Below, piece after piece: positions 28,943 to 39,216 of a stretch of DNA of 64,000 bases (its first letter is position 1; every line of letters begins with the position of its first letter). Source of the stretch: Bradyrhizobium sediminis (lineage in GTDB: Bacteria > Pseudomonadota > Alphaproteobacteria > Rhizobiales > Xanthobacteraceae); NCBI RefSeq assembly GCF_018736085.1, contig NZ_CP076134.1, positions 1,126,501-1,190,500 on the forward strand, given 5' to 3'. Below the pieces are notes generated by a model. That model did not search any database. It was given only the letters and a program-made list of their open reading frames with translations, and was not told the DNA's origin. The translations under genes were made by a program, and so were the position numbers.

Positions 28943-29341
28943 ATGAATTCGGATCGTCTCTTCGTCTACGGCACCTTGATGCGCGGCTTCGACCATCCGA
29001 TGGCGCAGCTGTTGTCGCGCAGCGCCGATTTCGTCGGCGAGGCGCGCTGCCGCGGCCGGCTTTACCTCGTGAAGCATTATCCCGGGCTGGTGCTGTCGGA
29101 CGATCCCGCGGACATCGTATTCGGAGAAGTGTACCGGCTGCGCCAGCCGGACGCGCTATTGCGCGAATTCGACATGTACGAGGCCTGCGGCGAGGGCTTT
29201 GCCGAGCCGACCGAATATCTCAGGCGGATGCTGCCGGTGACCCTTTCGGACGCGACGGCGAGCGAGGCCTGGACCTATGTCTACAACTGGCCGGTGACCG
29301 GCCTGCCGCGCATCGCCTCGGGCCGGTTTCTGGAGAAGTAA
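28943..29341 (+). CDS. gamma-glutamylcyclotransferase-family protein
   Basis: This is a 132-residue protein of the GGCT/AIG2 fold: LFVYGTLMRGFDHP (the YGTL glycine-rich motif that binds the gamma-glutamyl group), then GRLYLVKHYPGLVLSDD, GEVYRLRQPDALLREFDMYEACG (the acidic catalytic residue region) and AWTYVYNWPV. It may cleave gamma-glutamyl peptides to 5-oxoproline. An AGGAGG ribosome site precedes the ATG. Confidence 0.9.
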   Translation: MNSDRLFVYGTLMRGFDHPMAQLLSRSADFVGEARCRGRLYLVKHYPGLVLSDDPADIVFGEVYRLRQPDALLREFDMYEACGEGFAEPTEYLRRMLPVTLSDATASEAWTYVYNWPVTGLPRIASGRFLEK

Positions 29342-29342
29342 A

Positions 29343-29386
29343 GCGTTTTCGAGCGAAGTGGGCACCGGTTCGCGTGAAGAAAACGC
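29343..29386. repeat. palindromic repeat with AAGTGGGCACCGGTT core
   Basis: The arms GCGTTTTC (29343-29350) and GAAAACGC (29379-29386) flank GAGCGAAGTGGGCACCGGTT. The core matches the repeat at 33036-33084 (AAGTGGGTACCGGTT) and, in reverse, 6122-6150. It begins right after the preceding stop codon. Confidence 0.8.
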
Positions 29387-29401
29387 ATCGAACAGGGACC
29401 T

Positions 29402-29956
29402 CTAGATTTCCCGCACCAGCCGCACATCCACCTCGCGTTCGACGTAAGTCCATTCCTCGGTGGCGCGCAGCATCTTCACCAGGTCCTCGAAGAACATTGC
29501 GTTCTGCGGCGCGTATTCGAACCAGGCGAGAAAGTCGAAGGGTTCGCCGAGATCGCGGCAATGATAGAGCTGCCGCGCAATGTCAGGCAGGTATTGCAGG
29601 CTGGCGGCGATGTGATGCGACTGCTCCTCGAAGATCCGCCGCCGCTCTTCCTGGGTCAGCTCCCACCAGGCCGCCGATTTCCGGATCGGGATCAGCGCCG
29701 CGCAGCTGGCCTCCGCCCGCCCGAGCCCGGCCTGCGTGGCCTCGAGCTGCGTCTTCTCAGGCCGCTCGACATAGCGCAGATGGCTGGCGACCCCGGCCAG
29801 CCGCCACGAGGTCTGCGACGGCAACAGCGGCAGCGCAATCGCCTCGGAATGCACCACCGACAGCGACGGCACCGCCCGGAGCGACTCACCCTTCACCGGC
29901 GCGATCGAGACGATCCGCCACGCCCCGCTCTGGCCGCCCCTGAAGGTCGTGAACAT
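29402..29956 (-). CDS. chlorite dismutase-like (Cld family) protein
   Basis: This is a 184-residue protein resembling short Cld-family proteins: SHLRYVERPEKTQLEATQAGLGR, the active-site helix EEQSHHIAASLQYLPDIARQLYHCRDLGEPFDFLAWFEY, and FFEDLVKMLRATEEWTYVEREVDVRL at the C-terminus. The helix contains histidines that could be the proximal haem ligand. Short Clds bind haem b; some degrade chlorite, others have unknown roles. It sits downstream of the brnTA operon on the same strand with a 30-bp gap but probably has its own job. Confidence 0.85.
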   Translation of the reverse strand: MFTTFRGGQSGAWRIVSIAPVKGESLRAVPSLSVVHSEAIALPLLPSQTSWRLAGVASHLRYVERPEKTQLEATQAGLGRAEASCAALIPIRKSAAWWELTQEERRRIFEEQSHHIAASLQYLPDIARQLYHCRDLGEPFDFLAWFEYAPQNAMFFEDLVKMLRATEEWTYVEREVDVRLVREI

Positions 29957-29986
29957 GCGCTATCGAAGCTTGGAACCGGGGGCGGT

Positions 29987-30301
29987 TCAAGCGCGTTTTT
30001 TCGGCTTGGCCTTCTGCTGCATGTAGGAGCGCAGCACCGCATTGATGCGGCGCTGGTAGCCGTCGCCTTCCTTCTTGAAGAAGTCGAGCACGTCCTCATC
30101 GACGCGAATGGAGATGGCTTTCTTCTTGGCGGGCATCACTAGGACGGCGTCCGACCAGTCGATATCGATCGGTGCCGCATCGGGATCGTTCGCGACGGCC
30201 TTGGCGATGTCCTCATCGGTCAGGGCATCGAAGCGAGCCCAGTCAGTCTTGCCCTTCCGGCGGTCGCCCCACTTTCGCGTTACGATATTCGCTTTCTTCA
30301 T
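29987..30301 (-). CDS. brnA: BrnA antitoxin
   Basis: This is a 104-residue antitoxin. DARFDALTDEDI-like text (WARFDALTDEDIAKAVANDPDAAPIDIDWSDA) is followed by the ribbon-helix-helix tail KKAISIRVDEDVLDFFKKEGDGYQRRINAVLRSYM, the standard BrnA ending. It neutralises BrnT and represses the operon through the RHH domain. It overlaps the end of brnT by 59 bp on the same strand, longer than usual. A KAKPKKRA basic end follows. Confidence 0.92.
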   Translation of the reverse strand: MKKANIVTRKWGDRRKGKTDWARFDALTDEDIAKAVANDPDAAPIDIDWSDAVLVMPAKKKAISIRVDEDVLDFFKKEGDGYQRRINAVLRSYMQQKAKPKKRA

Positions 30302-30563
30302 TTTTCCTTGCGCGGCGCGCCGAGATAATCCGGATGACGTCTGCCCGCCGCGTGAATACGACGGCGATCATTCGATTTTCCGAAGAACCTATGGCGATCC
30401 AGCGCTCCTCATGGTTCCGATCCGAGCGTCGAAGAACAATTGGGCCGTAAAAAATTTCGACCGCGACGTCGAAATCAATTCCGTGTTTGGCAAAATTTGA
30501 ACGGCTCTTCCGCTCATCCCAGTCGAACCCGGTGACGGATTCATAGTCGAATTTCTCGAACAT
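30243..30563 (-). CDS. brnT: BrnT ribonuclease toxin
   Basis: This is a 106-residue toxin. FDWDERKSRSNFAKHGIDFDVAVEIF is the BrnT signature, with ERWIAIGSSENRMIAVVFTRRADVIRIISARRARKNEESEY as the RelE-like nuclease core. BrnT cleaves RNA and slows growth under stress. It is first in the operon, with brnA second, the normal order. A near-perfect palindrome at 30648-30667 lies upstream as the likely operator. The genes appear intact. Confidence 0.93.
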   Translation of the reverse strand: MFEKFDYESVTGFDWDERKSRSNFAKHGIDFDVAVEIFYGPIVLRRSDRNHEERWIAIGSSENRMIAVVFTRRADVIRIISARRARKNEESEYRNAKVGRPPEGQD

Positions 30564-30647
30564 CGGTTCGCGCTCTCAAATTGGGATCTATCACTGCCAC
30601 TGCCCATGCGCGTTCCTTCCCGATGAGTTTTTATCTTTGCGGATTGT

Positions 30648-30667
30648 ATATACATACGTATTTATAT
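30648..30667. promoter_or_regulatory. palindromic operator candidate for brnTA
   Basis: ATATACATAC then GTATTTATAT is an inverted repeat with one mismatch per half-site centred on ACATACGTAT. It lies 85 bases upstream of brnT in the brnTA/dnaG gap, in the AT-richest stretch nearby. RHH antitoxins bind such sites. Inferred. Confidence 0.55.
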
Positions 30668-30819
30668 TGTCAATTCTCTTATGCAACTTTCGGATCGCGG
30701 AGCGGCGTGAGCACCCTGTGAATAACCGGGAGAATCCCAACAATCTTCGTATTCTACCCCCGCCACCCTATATCCATAATCGGTTGGCAGGGCCAACGAC
30801 TCAGGCCACACATCACCCC

Positions 30820-32850
30820 ATGCGCTTTACGCCCCAATTCCTCGACGAGCTGCGCGCCCGGCTTCCGGTTTCGGAAGTCGTGGGCCGGCGCGTCAAGTTG
30901 AAGAAGGCGGGCAGGGAGTGGAAGGGGCTGTCGCCGTTCCAGCAGGAGAAGTCGCCGTCGTTTACGGTCAACGACCAGAAGGGTTTTTACCACGACTTCT
31001 CCTCCGGCAAGCACGGCGACATCATCAGCTTCCTGATGGAGACCGAGGGTGTCGGCTTCACCGAGGCGGTGGAACGGCTGGCATCGATGGCCGGCATGCC
31101 GCTGCCGGCGGCGACCCCGGACGCCGCCCGGCACGAACAGCGCCGCAAGACGCTGTACGACGTGATGGAGTTGGCCGCGAAATTCTTCGCCGACACCCTG
31201 GCCTCGCGCGTTGGTGCCAAGGCGCGCGGCTATCTCGCCGACCGCGCGATCTCGCCGGCGGTGCAATTGCAGTTCCGGATCGGCTATGCGCCCGGCGAAC
31301 GCTTCGCGCTGAAGGAATTCTTGGGCTCGCAGGGCATTCCGGTCGAGGACATGGTCGAAGCCGGGCTTCTGGTCGCCGGCGACGACATCCCGGTGCCCTA
31401 CGACAAGTTTCGCGACCGCGTGATGTTTCCGATCACCGATCTCCGCAATCGCGTCATCGCCTTCGGCGGCCGCGCGCTGGAGAAGGAGGTCGCCGCCAAA
31501 TACATGAACTCGCCGGAAACCCCGCTGTTTCACAAGGGCGACAATCTCTACAACTTGGCGCCCGCGCGGCAGGCCACCCATAACGGCGCAACGCTGGTGG
31601 TGGTGGAAGGCTATGTCGACGTCATCGCCATGGTCGGCGCCGGCTTTCCGGCCAGCGTCGCGCCGCTCGGCACGGCGCTGACCGAAAACCAGCTCGCGCT
31701 GCTGTGGAAGATGGCGGACGAGCCGGTGCTCTGCTTCGACGGCGACAAGGCCGGACAGAAGGCGGCCTATCGCGCCGCCGACCTCGCGCTGCCGCATCTC
31801 AAGCCCGGCAAGAGCCTGCGTTTCGCGCTGCTGCCGGAAGGACAGGACCCCGACGATCTCGCGCGCTCCGGCGGCCGCGGCGCGATCGAGGAGGTGATTT
31901 CCGCCGCGCGGGGCCTCGCCGACGTGATCTGGTCGCGCGAGCTCGAAGGCGGCAGCTTTGCCACCCCCGAGCGGCGCGCGGCGCTGGAAGCACGGATCGG
32001 CGAACTCACCAACGGCATCCGCGATGAGGTGGTGCGGCGCTATTATCGCCAGGATCTGGCGGAGCGCCTGCAGCGGACGTTTGCGCCGGAGGGCGGGCGC
32101 GGCGGCTATGGCAAAGGCAATTTCCGCGGCGGGGCGGGGAATTTCGGCGGCGAATCAGGCCGCCGCTTTCAGGCGCGCGGCTCGTTCACTCCCGGTGCTG
32201 CGGGCCGATTCGAGGCCCGCGGCGGTCGCGGGCAGGCCTCGGCCGGCAGCCAGACCATCAATCGCGGGCCCTATCAGGCGGCGAGCCCGCAGCTGGCGCT
32301 GAGCCCGATCATGCGCGGCCAGCGCAGCGCGATTTCCCGCCGCGAGGCGCTGATTCTGCAATCCCTGATCAACCATCCCTGGCTGCTGCACGACCACCTG
32401 GAAGAGGTGGCGGCGCTGGAAATGGCCCATCCGGAGGCCAACAAGCTGCGCGCCGGCATCATCGCGGCCTTTGCTCATGACCATCACCAGAGCCCGGAGC
32501 CGGAAGAGCAGGCCGAGAAGATGCGGGCCGATCTCGAAGCGCGTGGATTCTCCGAGGTACTTCAAAGGGTTGAGCGGGCGATCACGACCCAGGCGGTGTG
32601 GGGCGTCCGCGCCGGTGCGGCCCGCGACGATGTTCTTGCCACCTGGCATCAGCTGGTCTCCTTGCATCGCCAATGGCACTCATTACTTAGGGAATTGAAG
32701 GATGCCGAACTGGCCTTGGGCAACGAGGGCGGCGAGACCAATCTGGCATGGCTGCGAGATATCAAGGCCAGGCTGGAGGAAGTCGACGGTACCGAGGCCC
32801 TGATCGAGGGATTTGGCGATTCTTCCGGCAGGTCCCAGCGGGTCGTCTGA
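30820..32850 (+). CDS. dnaG: DNA primase
   Basis: This is a 676-residue primase. The N-terminal domain MRFTPQFLDELRARLPVSEVVGRRV precedes the zinc-domain position, here WKGLSPFQQEKSPSFTV and FYHDFSSGKHGD. All four CHC2 zinc ligands are replaced (S38, Q41, D59, S62). The TOPRIM core is intact: VVVEGYVDVIAM and CFDGDKAGQKA. A glycine-rich linker at about 425-470 precedes the C-terminal helicase-binding region. It makes RNA primers at the replication fork. I placed the start at 30820; upstream in-frame sequence is the brnTA promoter. rpoD follows. Confidence 0.96.
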   Translation: MRFTPQFLDELRARLPVSEVVGRRVKLKKAGREWKGLSPFQQEKSPSFTVNDQKGFYHDFSSGKHGDIISFLMETEGVGFTEAVERLASMAGMPLPAATPDAARHEQRRKTLYDVMELAAKFFADTLASRVGAKARGYLADRAISPAVQLQFRIGYAPGERFALKEFLGSQGIPVEDMVEAGLLVAGDDIPVPYDKFRDRVMFPITDLRNRVIAFGGRALEKEVAAKYMNSPETPLFHKGDNLYNLAPARQATHNGATLVVVEGYVDVIAMVGAGFPASVAPLGTALTENQLALLWKMADEPVLCFDGDKAGQKAAYRAADLALPHLKPGKSLRFALLPEGQDPDDLARSGGRGAIEEVISAARGLADVIWSRELEGGSFATPERRAALEARIGELTNGIRDEVVRRYYRQDLAERLQRTFAPEGGRGGYGKGNFRGGAGNFGGESGRRFQARGSFTPGAAGRFEARGGRGQASAGSQTINRGPYQAASPQLALSPIMRGQRSAISRREALILQSLINHPWLLHDHLEEVAALEMAHPEANKLRAGIIAAFAHDHHQSPEPEEQAEKMRADLEARGFSEVLQRVERAITTQAVWGVRAGAARDDVLATWHQLVSLHRQWHSLLRELKDAELALGNEGGETNLAWLRDIKARLEEVDGTEALIEGFGDSSGRSQRVV

Positions 32851-33189
32851 TCAAAAAATGCTGCGGACGGCGGCCCCGGAACCGCGAAAAGACTCGCCAA
32901 ATCCATGGTTTGGCGGCAAAAACAGAACTGACAGGGTTAATCGAAGCTTAAATGCCTGCGGGCTAGAAGCTCGTAACCGTCGAGAGCAATTTTGAGGGGG
33001 GGTGGCGAGACATCTGCGCCGCCCTTTCCGCGTCAGAGCATGATCCGGAAAAGTGGGTACCGGTTTTCCGAAAGGATCATGCTCGAACAAGGATGAGAGC
33101 GGGACGACAAACGTCGTCCTGCGTTAGCGACAGCAGATTCAAAGCGGGCGCGGCAACGCACCGGCATGAGCGCGTTTGGAGAACATTGA
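32851..33189. other. dnaG-rpoD intergenic region
   Basis: There is no gene. The 339-bp gap holds a palindromic repeat (33036-33084) and room for an rpoD promoter. I saw no rho-independent terminator with a T-run. Confidence 0.5.
33036..33084. repeat. palindromic repeat with AAGTGGGTACCGGTT core
   Basis: There is an 11-bp perfect inverted repeat GAGCATGATCC (33036-33046) / GGATCATGCTC (33074-33084) around GGAAAAGTGGGTACCGG. The core is shared with 29343-29386. Confidence 0.85.
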
Positions 33190-35319
<2,130 letters not shown>

Positions 35320-35395
35320 TTCGGTTCGTCATTGCCGGGCAAAAGCGCGAAGCGCGTCTTCGCGCTAGGTGACCCGGCATTCCATCGAAACAAAG

Positions 35396-35420
35396 CGGCG
35401 GGCGAAAGCCCGCCGTTTTC
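35396..35420 (+). terminator. terminator of rpoD
   Basis: There is an 8-bp perfect stem CGGCGGGC / GCCCGCCG with a GAAA tetraloop followed by TTTTC. Confidence 0.85.
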
Positions 35421-35463
35421 TATTGTTGAAGATAGTGCAGGCGCACCGGCGCATTTGGTGGCT

Positions 35464-35563
35464 CTCATCCTTCGAGACGGCGCTTCGCGCCTCCTCAGGA
35501 TGAGGTTCTCCAACCCCTCGTGGTGAGGAGCGCGGCAACGCTGCGCGTCTCGAACCATGAGGC
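35464..35563. repeat. two-armed intergenic repeat, type E
   Basis: TCATCCTTCGAGACGGCGCT and CCTCCTCAGGATGA form one dyad; TGGTGAGGAGCGCGGC with GTCTCGAACCATGAGG forms another. I recognise the wording as a repeat common in Bradyrhizobium/Rhodopseudomonas genomes. Single copy in this window. Confidence 0.65.
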
Positions 35564-35598
35564 CCGGGATCGTGCGGCCTGGTTCAATTCAAAATGCT

Positions 35599-35964
35599 CT
35601 AACGTGGCCGGCCTGCGGGTGCGACGCCCCGGCCGATTGGTTGCGTCGCCAGCGTCGGTGTGCCCCGCGGCGGCTTGTCGTCATCCACCTCACGCTGCCC
35701 CATCGCCATGATCGCCGTCCCCATCGCCGTGGATCCAAACGTCACGACGAAGCCGAACAGCAACAGCCCGAGCGCGGTGCCGGGCGAGCTATCGGCAAAA
35801 ATCAGGTCGCGCAGGCCCGAGGGATTCAGCGCCAAGAGGCCGCCGACCAAAAGCGCCGCCAGCGCTATTCCAATGCCGAGGTTGATCGCGAGCAGCCGGA
35901 ACAGCGGCACGCGGAGGAAGCCCAATCGCCGAGTGGTGCTTTTGCTTCGCACGTCGTTCCGCAT
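35599..35964 (-). CDS. small two-helix membrane protein of unknown function
   Basis: This is a 121-residue protein starting MRNDVRSKSTTRRLG. There are two hydrophobic segments (LFRLLAINLGIGIALAALLVGGLLAL and ALGLLLFGFVVTFGSTAMGTAIMAMG) and a polar C-terminal tail rich in Pro, Gly and Arg. It is a conserved hypothetical type in this group of bacteria. The start at 35964 places the first helix properly; longer in-frame starts run into the upstream intergenic sequence. It is convergent with rpoD. Confidence 0.7.
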   Translation of the reverse strand: MRNDVRSKSTTRRLGFLRVPLFRLLAINLGIGIALAALLVGGLLALNPSGLRDLIFADSSPGTALGLLLFGFVVTFGSTAMGTAIMAMGQREVDDDKPPRGTPTLATQPIGRGVAPAGRPR

Positions 35965-36197
35965 GATGGCCTGCCTGCAAACTATGAACTGTCGTTTCCG
36001 CTCGCGCCCGCCGCGGCAGACGATACGCGACAAATTATCCGAAATTATGGCTGACGGCGATACATGCGGCGAGGGCACGGTCCGCCAGGCATTCATGGGC
36101 GTGGTCTCGCCGCAGCCCTCGAAGACCGAGGTCAGACGTGATAGAAGCCAATGGATTGCATCCCGTGTTCCCTCCGCGCTACTCAGGGAATTTCCTG

Positions 36198-37004
36198 ATG
36201 ACCAAGAGCAAGCCATTTGCCACCGCCACCTTCCTGACCCTGACTCTGGTCACGCTCGCATGTTCGATCCCACAGGCCCACGCCGCCCAATGCGGCAGCT
36301 CGGCCGCCGGCTACGAAGGCTGGAAGCAGCAATTCGCCGGTGAAGCGCGTGCAAAAGGCATCAGTGCTTCGACCATCTCGGCCCTGATGGCGACGCACTA
36401 CGCGCAAGCGACCATCAACGCCGACCGCGGCCAGCGCAGTTTTTCCCTCTCGCTCGACCAGTTTCTCGCCAAGCGGGGTGGGGCGGCCATCGTCGCGCGT
36501 GGACGTTCGCTGAAGCAATCGCAGGGAGCGCTGTTTGCTTCCATTCAGGCGCGCTACGGCGTGCCGCCGGGACCACTGCTCGCCATCTGGGGAATGGAGA
36601 CGGGTTTCGGCAGCCAGCGCGGAAATCAGAGCATGCTCGCGTCGATTGCGACGCTCGCCTACGACTGCCGGCGCTCGGCCTATTTCACCGAGCACCTTTA
36701 CGCGGCGCTGCAACTGATCGATCGCGGCGTGCTCTCGCCGGCCCAGCGCGGCTCCATGCACGGCGAGGTCGGCCAGACGCAGTTCATGCCCAAAGCCATC
36801 CTGGCCTATGGCACCGGCAATCTCGAGAACGCCGCCAACGCGCTGACCTCGACCGCGAACTTCTTGCGGGCGCACGGCTGGCGCGCGGGCGCCGGATACC
36901 AGCCGGGCGAGCCCAACTTCGCCGCCATCCAGGCCTGGAATGCCGCCGGCGTCTATCAGAAGGCCATCGCGCTGATGGGCCGCCAGATCGACGGCGGCGA
37001 GTGA
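36198..37004 (+). CDS. lytic murein transglycosylase (MltB-like), first of a tandem pair
   Basis: This is a 268-residue protein with a signal peptide (MTKSKPFATATFLTLTLVTLACSIPQAHAA). It has the MltB/SLT-type core: RYGVPPGPLLAIWGMETGFG (with the catalytic Glu in ETGFG), ATLAYDCRRSAYFTEHLYAAL, and GEVGQTQFMPKAILAYG. It cleaves the MurNAc-GlcNAc bond of peptidoglycan, making anhydro ends, in the periplasm. A paralogue follows 230 bp downstream, separated by a type B repeat. Confidence 0.9.
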   Translation: MTKSKPFATATFLTLTLVTLACSIPQAHAAQCGSSAAGYEGWKQQFAGEARAKGISASTISALMATHYAQATINADRGQRSFSLSLDQFLAKRGGAAIVARGRSLKQSQGALFASIQARYGVPPGPLLAIWGMETGFGSQRGNQSMLASIATLAYDCRRSAYFTEHLYAALQLIDRGVLSPAQRGSMHGEVGQTQFMPKAILAYGTGNLENAANALTSTANFLRAHGWRAGAGYQPGEPNFAAIQAWNAAGVYQKAIALMGRQIDGGE

Positions 37005-37055
37005 GGGGTTGCGGCACGCTGACGCGTCTGTTGTAAACATCGCCAGCCCCTCTAC

Positions 37056-37175
37056 CGTCATTGCGAGGAGCCAACGGGTCGCGCGAACGCGCGCGCCCGA
37101 TGACAGGCTCCGCGACGAAGCAATCCATCTTTCTACGCGGCGAAAATGGATTGCTTCGCTGCGCTCGCAATGACG
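37056..37175. repeat. two-armed intergenic repeat, type B
   Basis: The arms CGTCATTGCGAGGAGCCAAC and TTGCTTCGCTGCGCTCGCAA (then TGACG) flank a longer insert than in other copies. It lies between the two transglycosylase paralogues. Confidence 0.8.
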
Positions 37176-37233
37176 TTGTGCGGACCGCAACTTTTCATGG
37201 CATGATCGCAAGCAGCAGCAACAAGGGATTCGC

Positions 37234-38037
37234 ATGCGCAGGCTTCTTCTGGCAGTTGTGTTCGGCGCCGTGATCGCCACCCCCTCTTTCGCCGCCCGCT
37301 GCGGCGGCGATTTCAACAGCTTCGTGGCGGCGATGTCGGCGGAGGCGCAGGCTGCGGGGGTTTCGCCGGCGGTGATCTCGCAGGCGCTTTCCGGCGTGAC
37401 GCAGGATCCGGCGGTATTGAATTTCGACCGGCGCCAGCGCGGCACCTTCAACAAGACCTTCGAGCAATACGTCTCCACCCGGGTCGGTCCCGGGCGCATC
37501 AACATCGGACGGCAGATGCTGCAGCGTCACGCCACGCTGCTGTCGCGGATCGAGAAGCGGTTCGGGGTGCCGCCGCAGATCATCGTCGCGATCTGGGGGC
37601 TGGAATCCGATTACGGCAAGGGCGACATCGGCAAGATGCCGGTGGTCCGCACGCTGGCCACCATGGCGCATGATTGCCGCCGTACCGAACTGTTCCAGGG
37701 CGAACTCTTGGCGGCGCTGAAGATCGTGCAGCGCGGCGATCTGCCCTTGCGCGATCTGATCGGGGCGTTTGCCGGCGAAATCGGCCAGACGCAATTCTTG
37801 CCGTCGTCCTACATCAAATACGGCGTCGATTTCGACGGCAACGGCCATGTCGACCTGCGCCACAGCATCCCGGACGTGCTGGCCTCCACCGCCAATTTGT
37901 TGCACGTCAGCGGCTTCAAGAACGGCGCGCCCTACGGCGAAGGCACCGCGAATTTCGAAGCCATGCGCGAATGGAACCGGGCCTCGATCTATCGCAAGAC
38001 CATCGCGTATTTCGCGGATCGGCTGGTGGGGCAGTAG
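37234..38037 (+). CDS. lytic murein transglycosylase (MltB-like), second of a tandem pair
   Basis: This is a 267-residue protein with a signal peptide (MRRLLLAVVFGAVIATPSFA). The core is RFGVPPQIIVAIWGLESDYGKG (catalytic Glu in ESDYG), TLATMAHDCRRTELFQGELLAAL, and AGEIGQTQFLPSSYIKYGVDFDGNG. It is clearly related to the gene before it but closer to the MltB consensus. Periplasmic peptidoglycan cleavage is expected. Confidence 0.92.
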   Translation: MRRLLLAVVFGAVIATPSFAARCGGDFNSFVAAMSAEAQAAGVSPAVISQALSGVTQDPAVLNFDRRQRGTFNKTFEQYVSTRVGPGRINIGRQMLQRHATLLSRIEKRFGVPPQIIVAIWGLESDYGKGDIGKMPVVRTLATMAHDCRRTELFQGELLAALKIVQRGDLPLRDLIGAFAGEIGQTQFLPSSYIKYGVDFDGNGHVDLRHSIPDVLASTANLLHVSGFKNGAPYGEGTANFEAMREWNRASIYRKTIAYFADRLVGQ

Positions 38038-38079
38038 GCGCTCTCACACCCGTCGTCCAAGCCCCGGAACGCCGCCAAC

Positions 38080-38922
38080 CTACTTCCCCGCCGCCATCTT
38101 CTCGATCCGCCGCGCCAGCACCGCCCAGTAAGTGCCGGGGCGAAAGCGTTGCAGCAAATCCATGAAGCGGGCGTCGTTGCCGATCAGGATGCGTGGCTGG
38201 TTCTTCTCGATGCCTTCGATGATGCGCAGCGCCGCGGCCGCCGGCGAGGTCTTGGCCATCGCATCGAAGCGCTCGATCGATTGCGCGCGGCGCGCATTGT
38301 CGGTCATGCCGGAGCCGGTGCGGGAGTTGCGGGCGATGTTGGTGGAAACGCCGCCGGGGTGCACCACCGACAGCCGCACCGGGCTGTTCGCCATCTGCAG
38401 CTCGTGCCGCAGGCTTTCCGAAAAGCCGCGCACCGCGAACTTCGCCGCGCAATAGGCGGTCTGGCCTGGCGGCGCGATGATGCCGAAGATCGAGGAGAGG
38501 TTGACGATATGCGCCTCGCGTTGGCGCGAAAGCTGCGGCAGGAACGCGCGCGTGCCGTGCACCACGCCCCAGAAATTGATGTTAACAAGCCATTCCATCT
38601 GAGCCTGGTCGACCTCGTCGAACATGCCCATCAGCGCGACGCCGGCATTGTTGATGACGATGTTGAGGCCGGGGTGGGCCGCGATGGCTCCTTGCGCGAA
38701 GGCCTCGATCTGCTTGGGCACGCCGACATCGACCTGGTGCACCGTGACCTTGCGCTGCTGCTGCGCTTGACCGATCTCGGCGGCGAGCGCCTGCAGGCCC
38801 GCCTCGTCGCGGTCAGCCAGCGCCAGGTCGCAGCCGCGCGCGGCGAGTTCGAGCGCCAGCGCCCGGCCGATGCCACTGGCGGCGCCGGTTACGGCTGCCG
38901 CTGCTCCATTGATCGCAGTCAT
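38080..38922 (-). CDS. short-chain dehydrogenase/reductase
   Basis: This is a 280-residue protein with a complete SDR active site: AVTGAASGIGRALALELAARG (NAD(P) binding, TGxxxGIG), NNAGVAL, the catalytic Ser in IVNLSSIFG, and the YxxxK in TAYCAAKFAVRGF. The C-terminal helix (MDLLQRFRPGTYWAVLARRIEKM) resembles membrane-associated SDRs near lipid metabolism. Substrate unknown. Intact, unlike the SDR at 27361-27789. Confidence 0.9.
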   Translation of the reverse strand: MTAINGAAAAVTGAASGIGRALALELAARGCDLALADRDEAGLQALAAEIGQAQQQRKVTVHQVDVGVPKQIEAFAQGAIAAHPGLNIVINNAGVALMGMFDEVDQAQMEWLVNINFWGVVHGTRAFLPQLSRQREAHIVNLSSIFGIIAPPGQTAYCAAKFAVRGFSESLRHELQMANSPVRLSVVHPGGVSTNIARNSRTGSGMTDNARRAQSIERFDAMAKTSPAAAALRIIEGIEKNQPRILIGNDARFMDLLQRFRPGTYWAVLARRIEKMAAGK

Positions 38923-39017
38923 CAGATGTCACTCCAGGCAGGGAACAGGATTTTGCGGGCGAAGCCTTATATGGCCGGGAGGCTTTGGCAAAGCCATCCG
39001 GGCTACGATACCAGAGC

Positions 39018-39094
39018 CGTCATTGCGAGCGCAGCGAAGCAATCCATAGGGCCACAAAGGAAGGGTGGATTGCTTCGCTGCGCTCGCAATGACG
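39018..39094. repeat. two-armed intergenic repeat, type B
   Basis: CGTCATTGCGAGCGCAGCGA followed by AGCAATCCA, and TGGATTGCTTCGCTGCGCTC followed by GCAATGACG, are near-perfect inverted repeats. It is the cleanest copy in the window. Confidence 0.9.
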
Positions 39095-39126
39095 GGTGGG
39101 CCTGCACCTGTACCCAGAATCAAAAA

Positions 39127-39145
39127 GGCGGGCACGAGGCCCGCC
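39127..39145 (-). terminator. terminator downstream of the lysine-rich mini-gene
   Basis: On the minus strand GGCGGGC-CTCGT-GCCCGCC is followed by TTTTTG. A second GC-rich hairpin (AGCCCGGGTGGAG / CTCCGCCCGGGC, about 39178-39210) lies between it and the mini-gene stop. Confidence 0.8.
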
Positions 39146-39216
39146 GCTTTAATAAAAATCACTTCGCCTGGCACCGGGTGCCCGGGCGGAGCTGAGGCTC
39201 CACCCGGGCTTGAAGG

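Noticed and set aside
35599..36216. Longer start for the two-helix membrane protein
   Set aside because: The extra 84 residues are polar, Arg-rich and antisense to the neighbouring gene's leader; the ATG at 35964 fits better.
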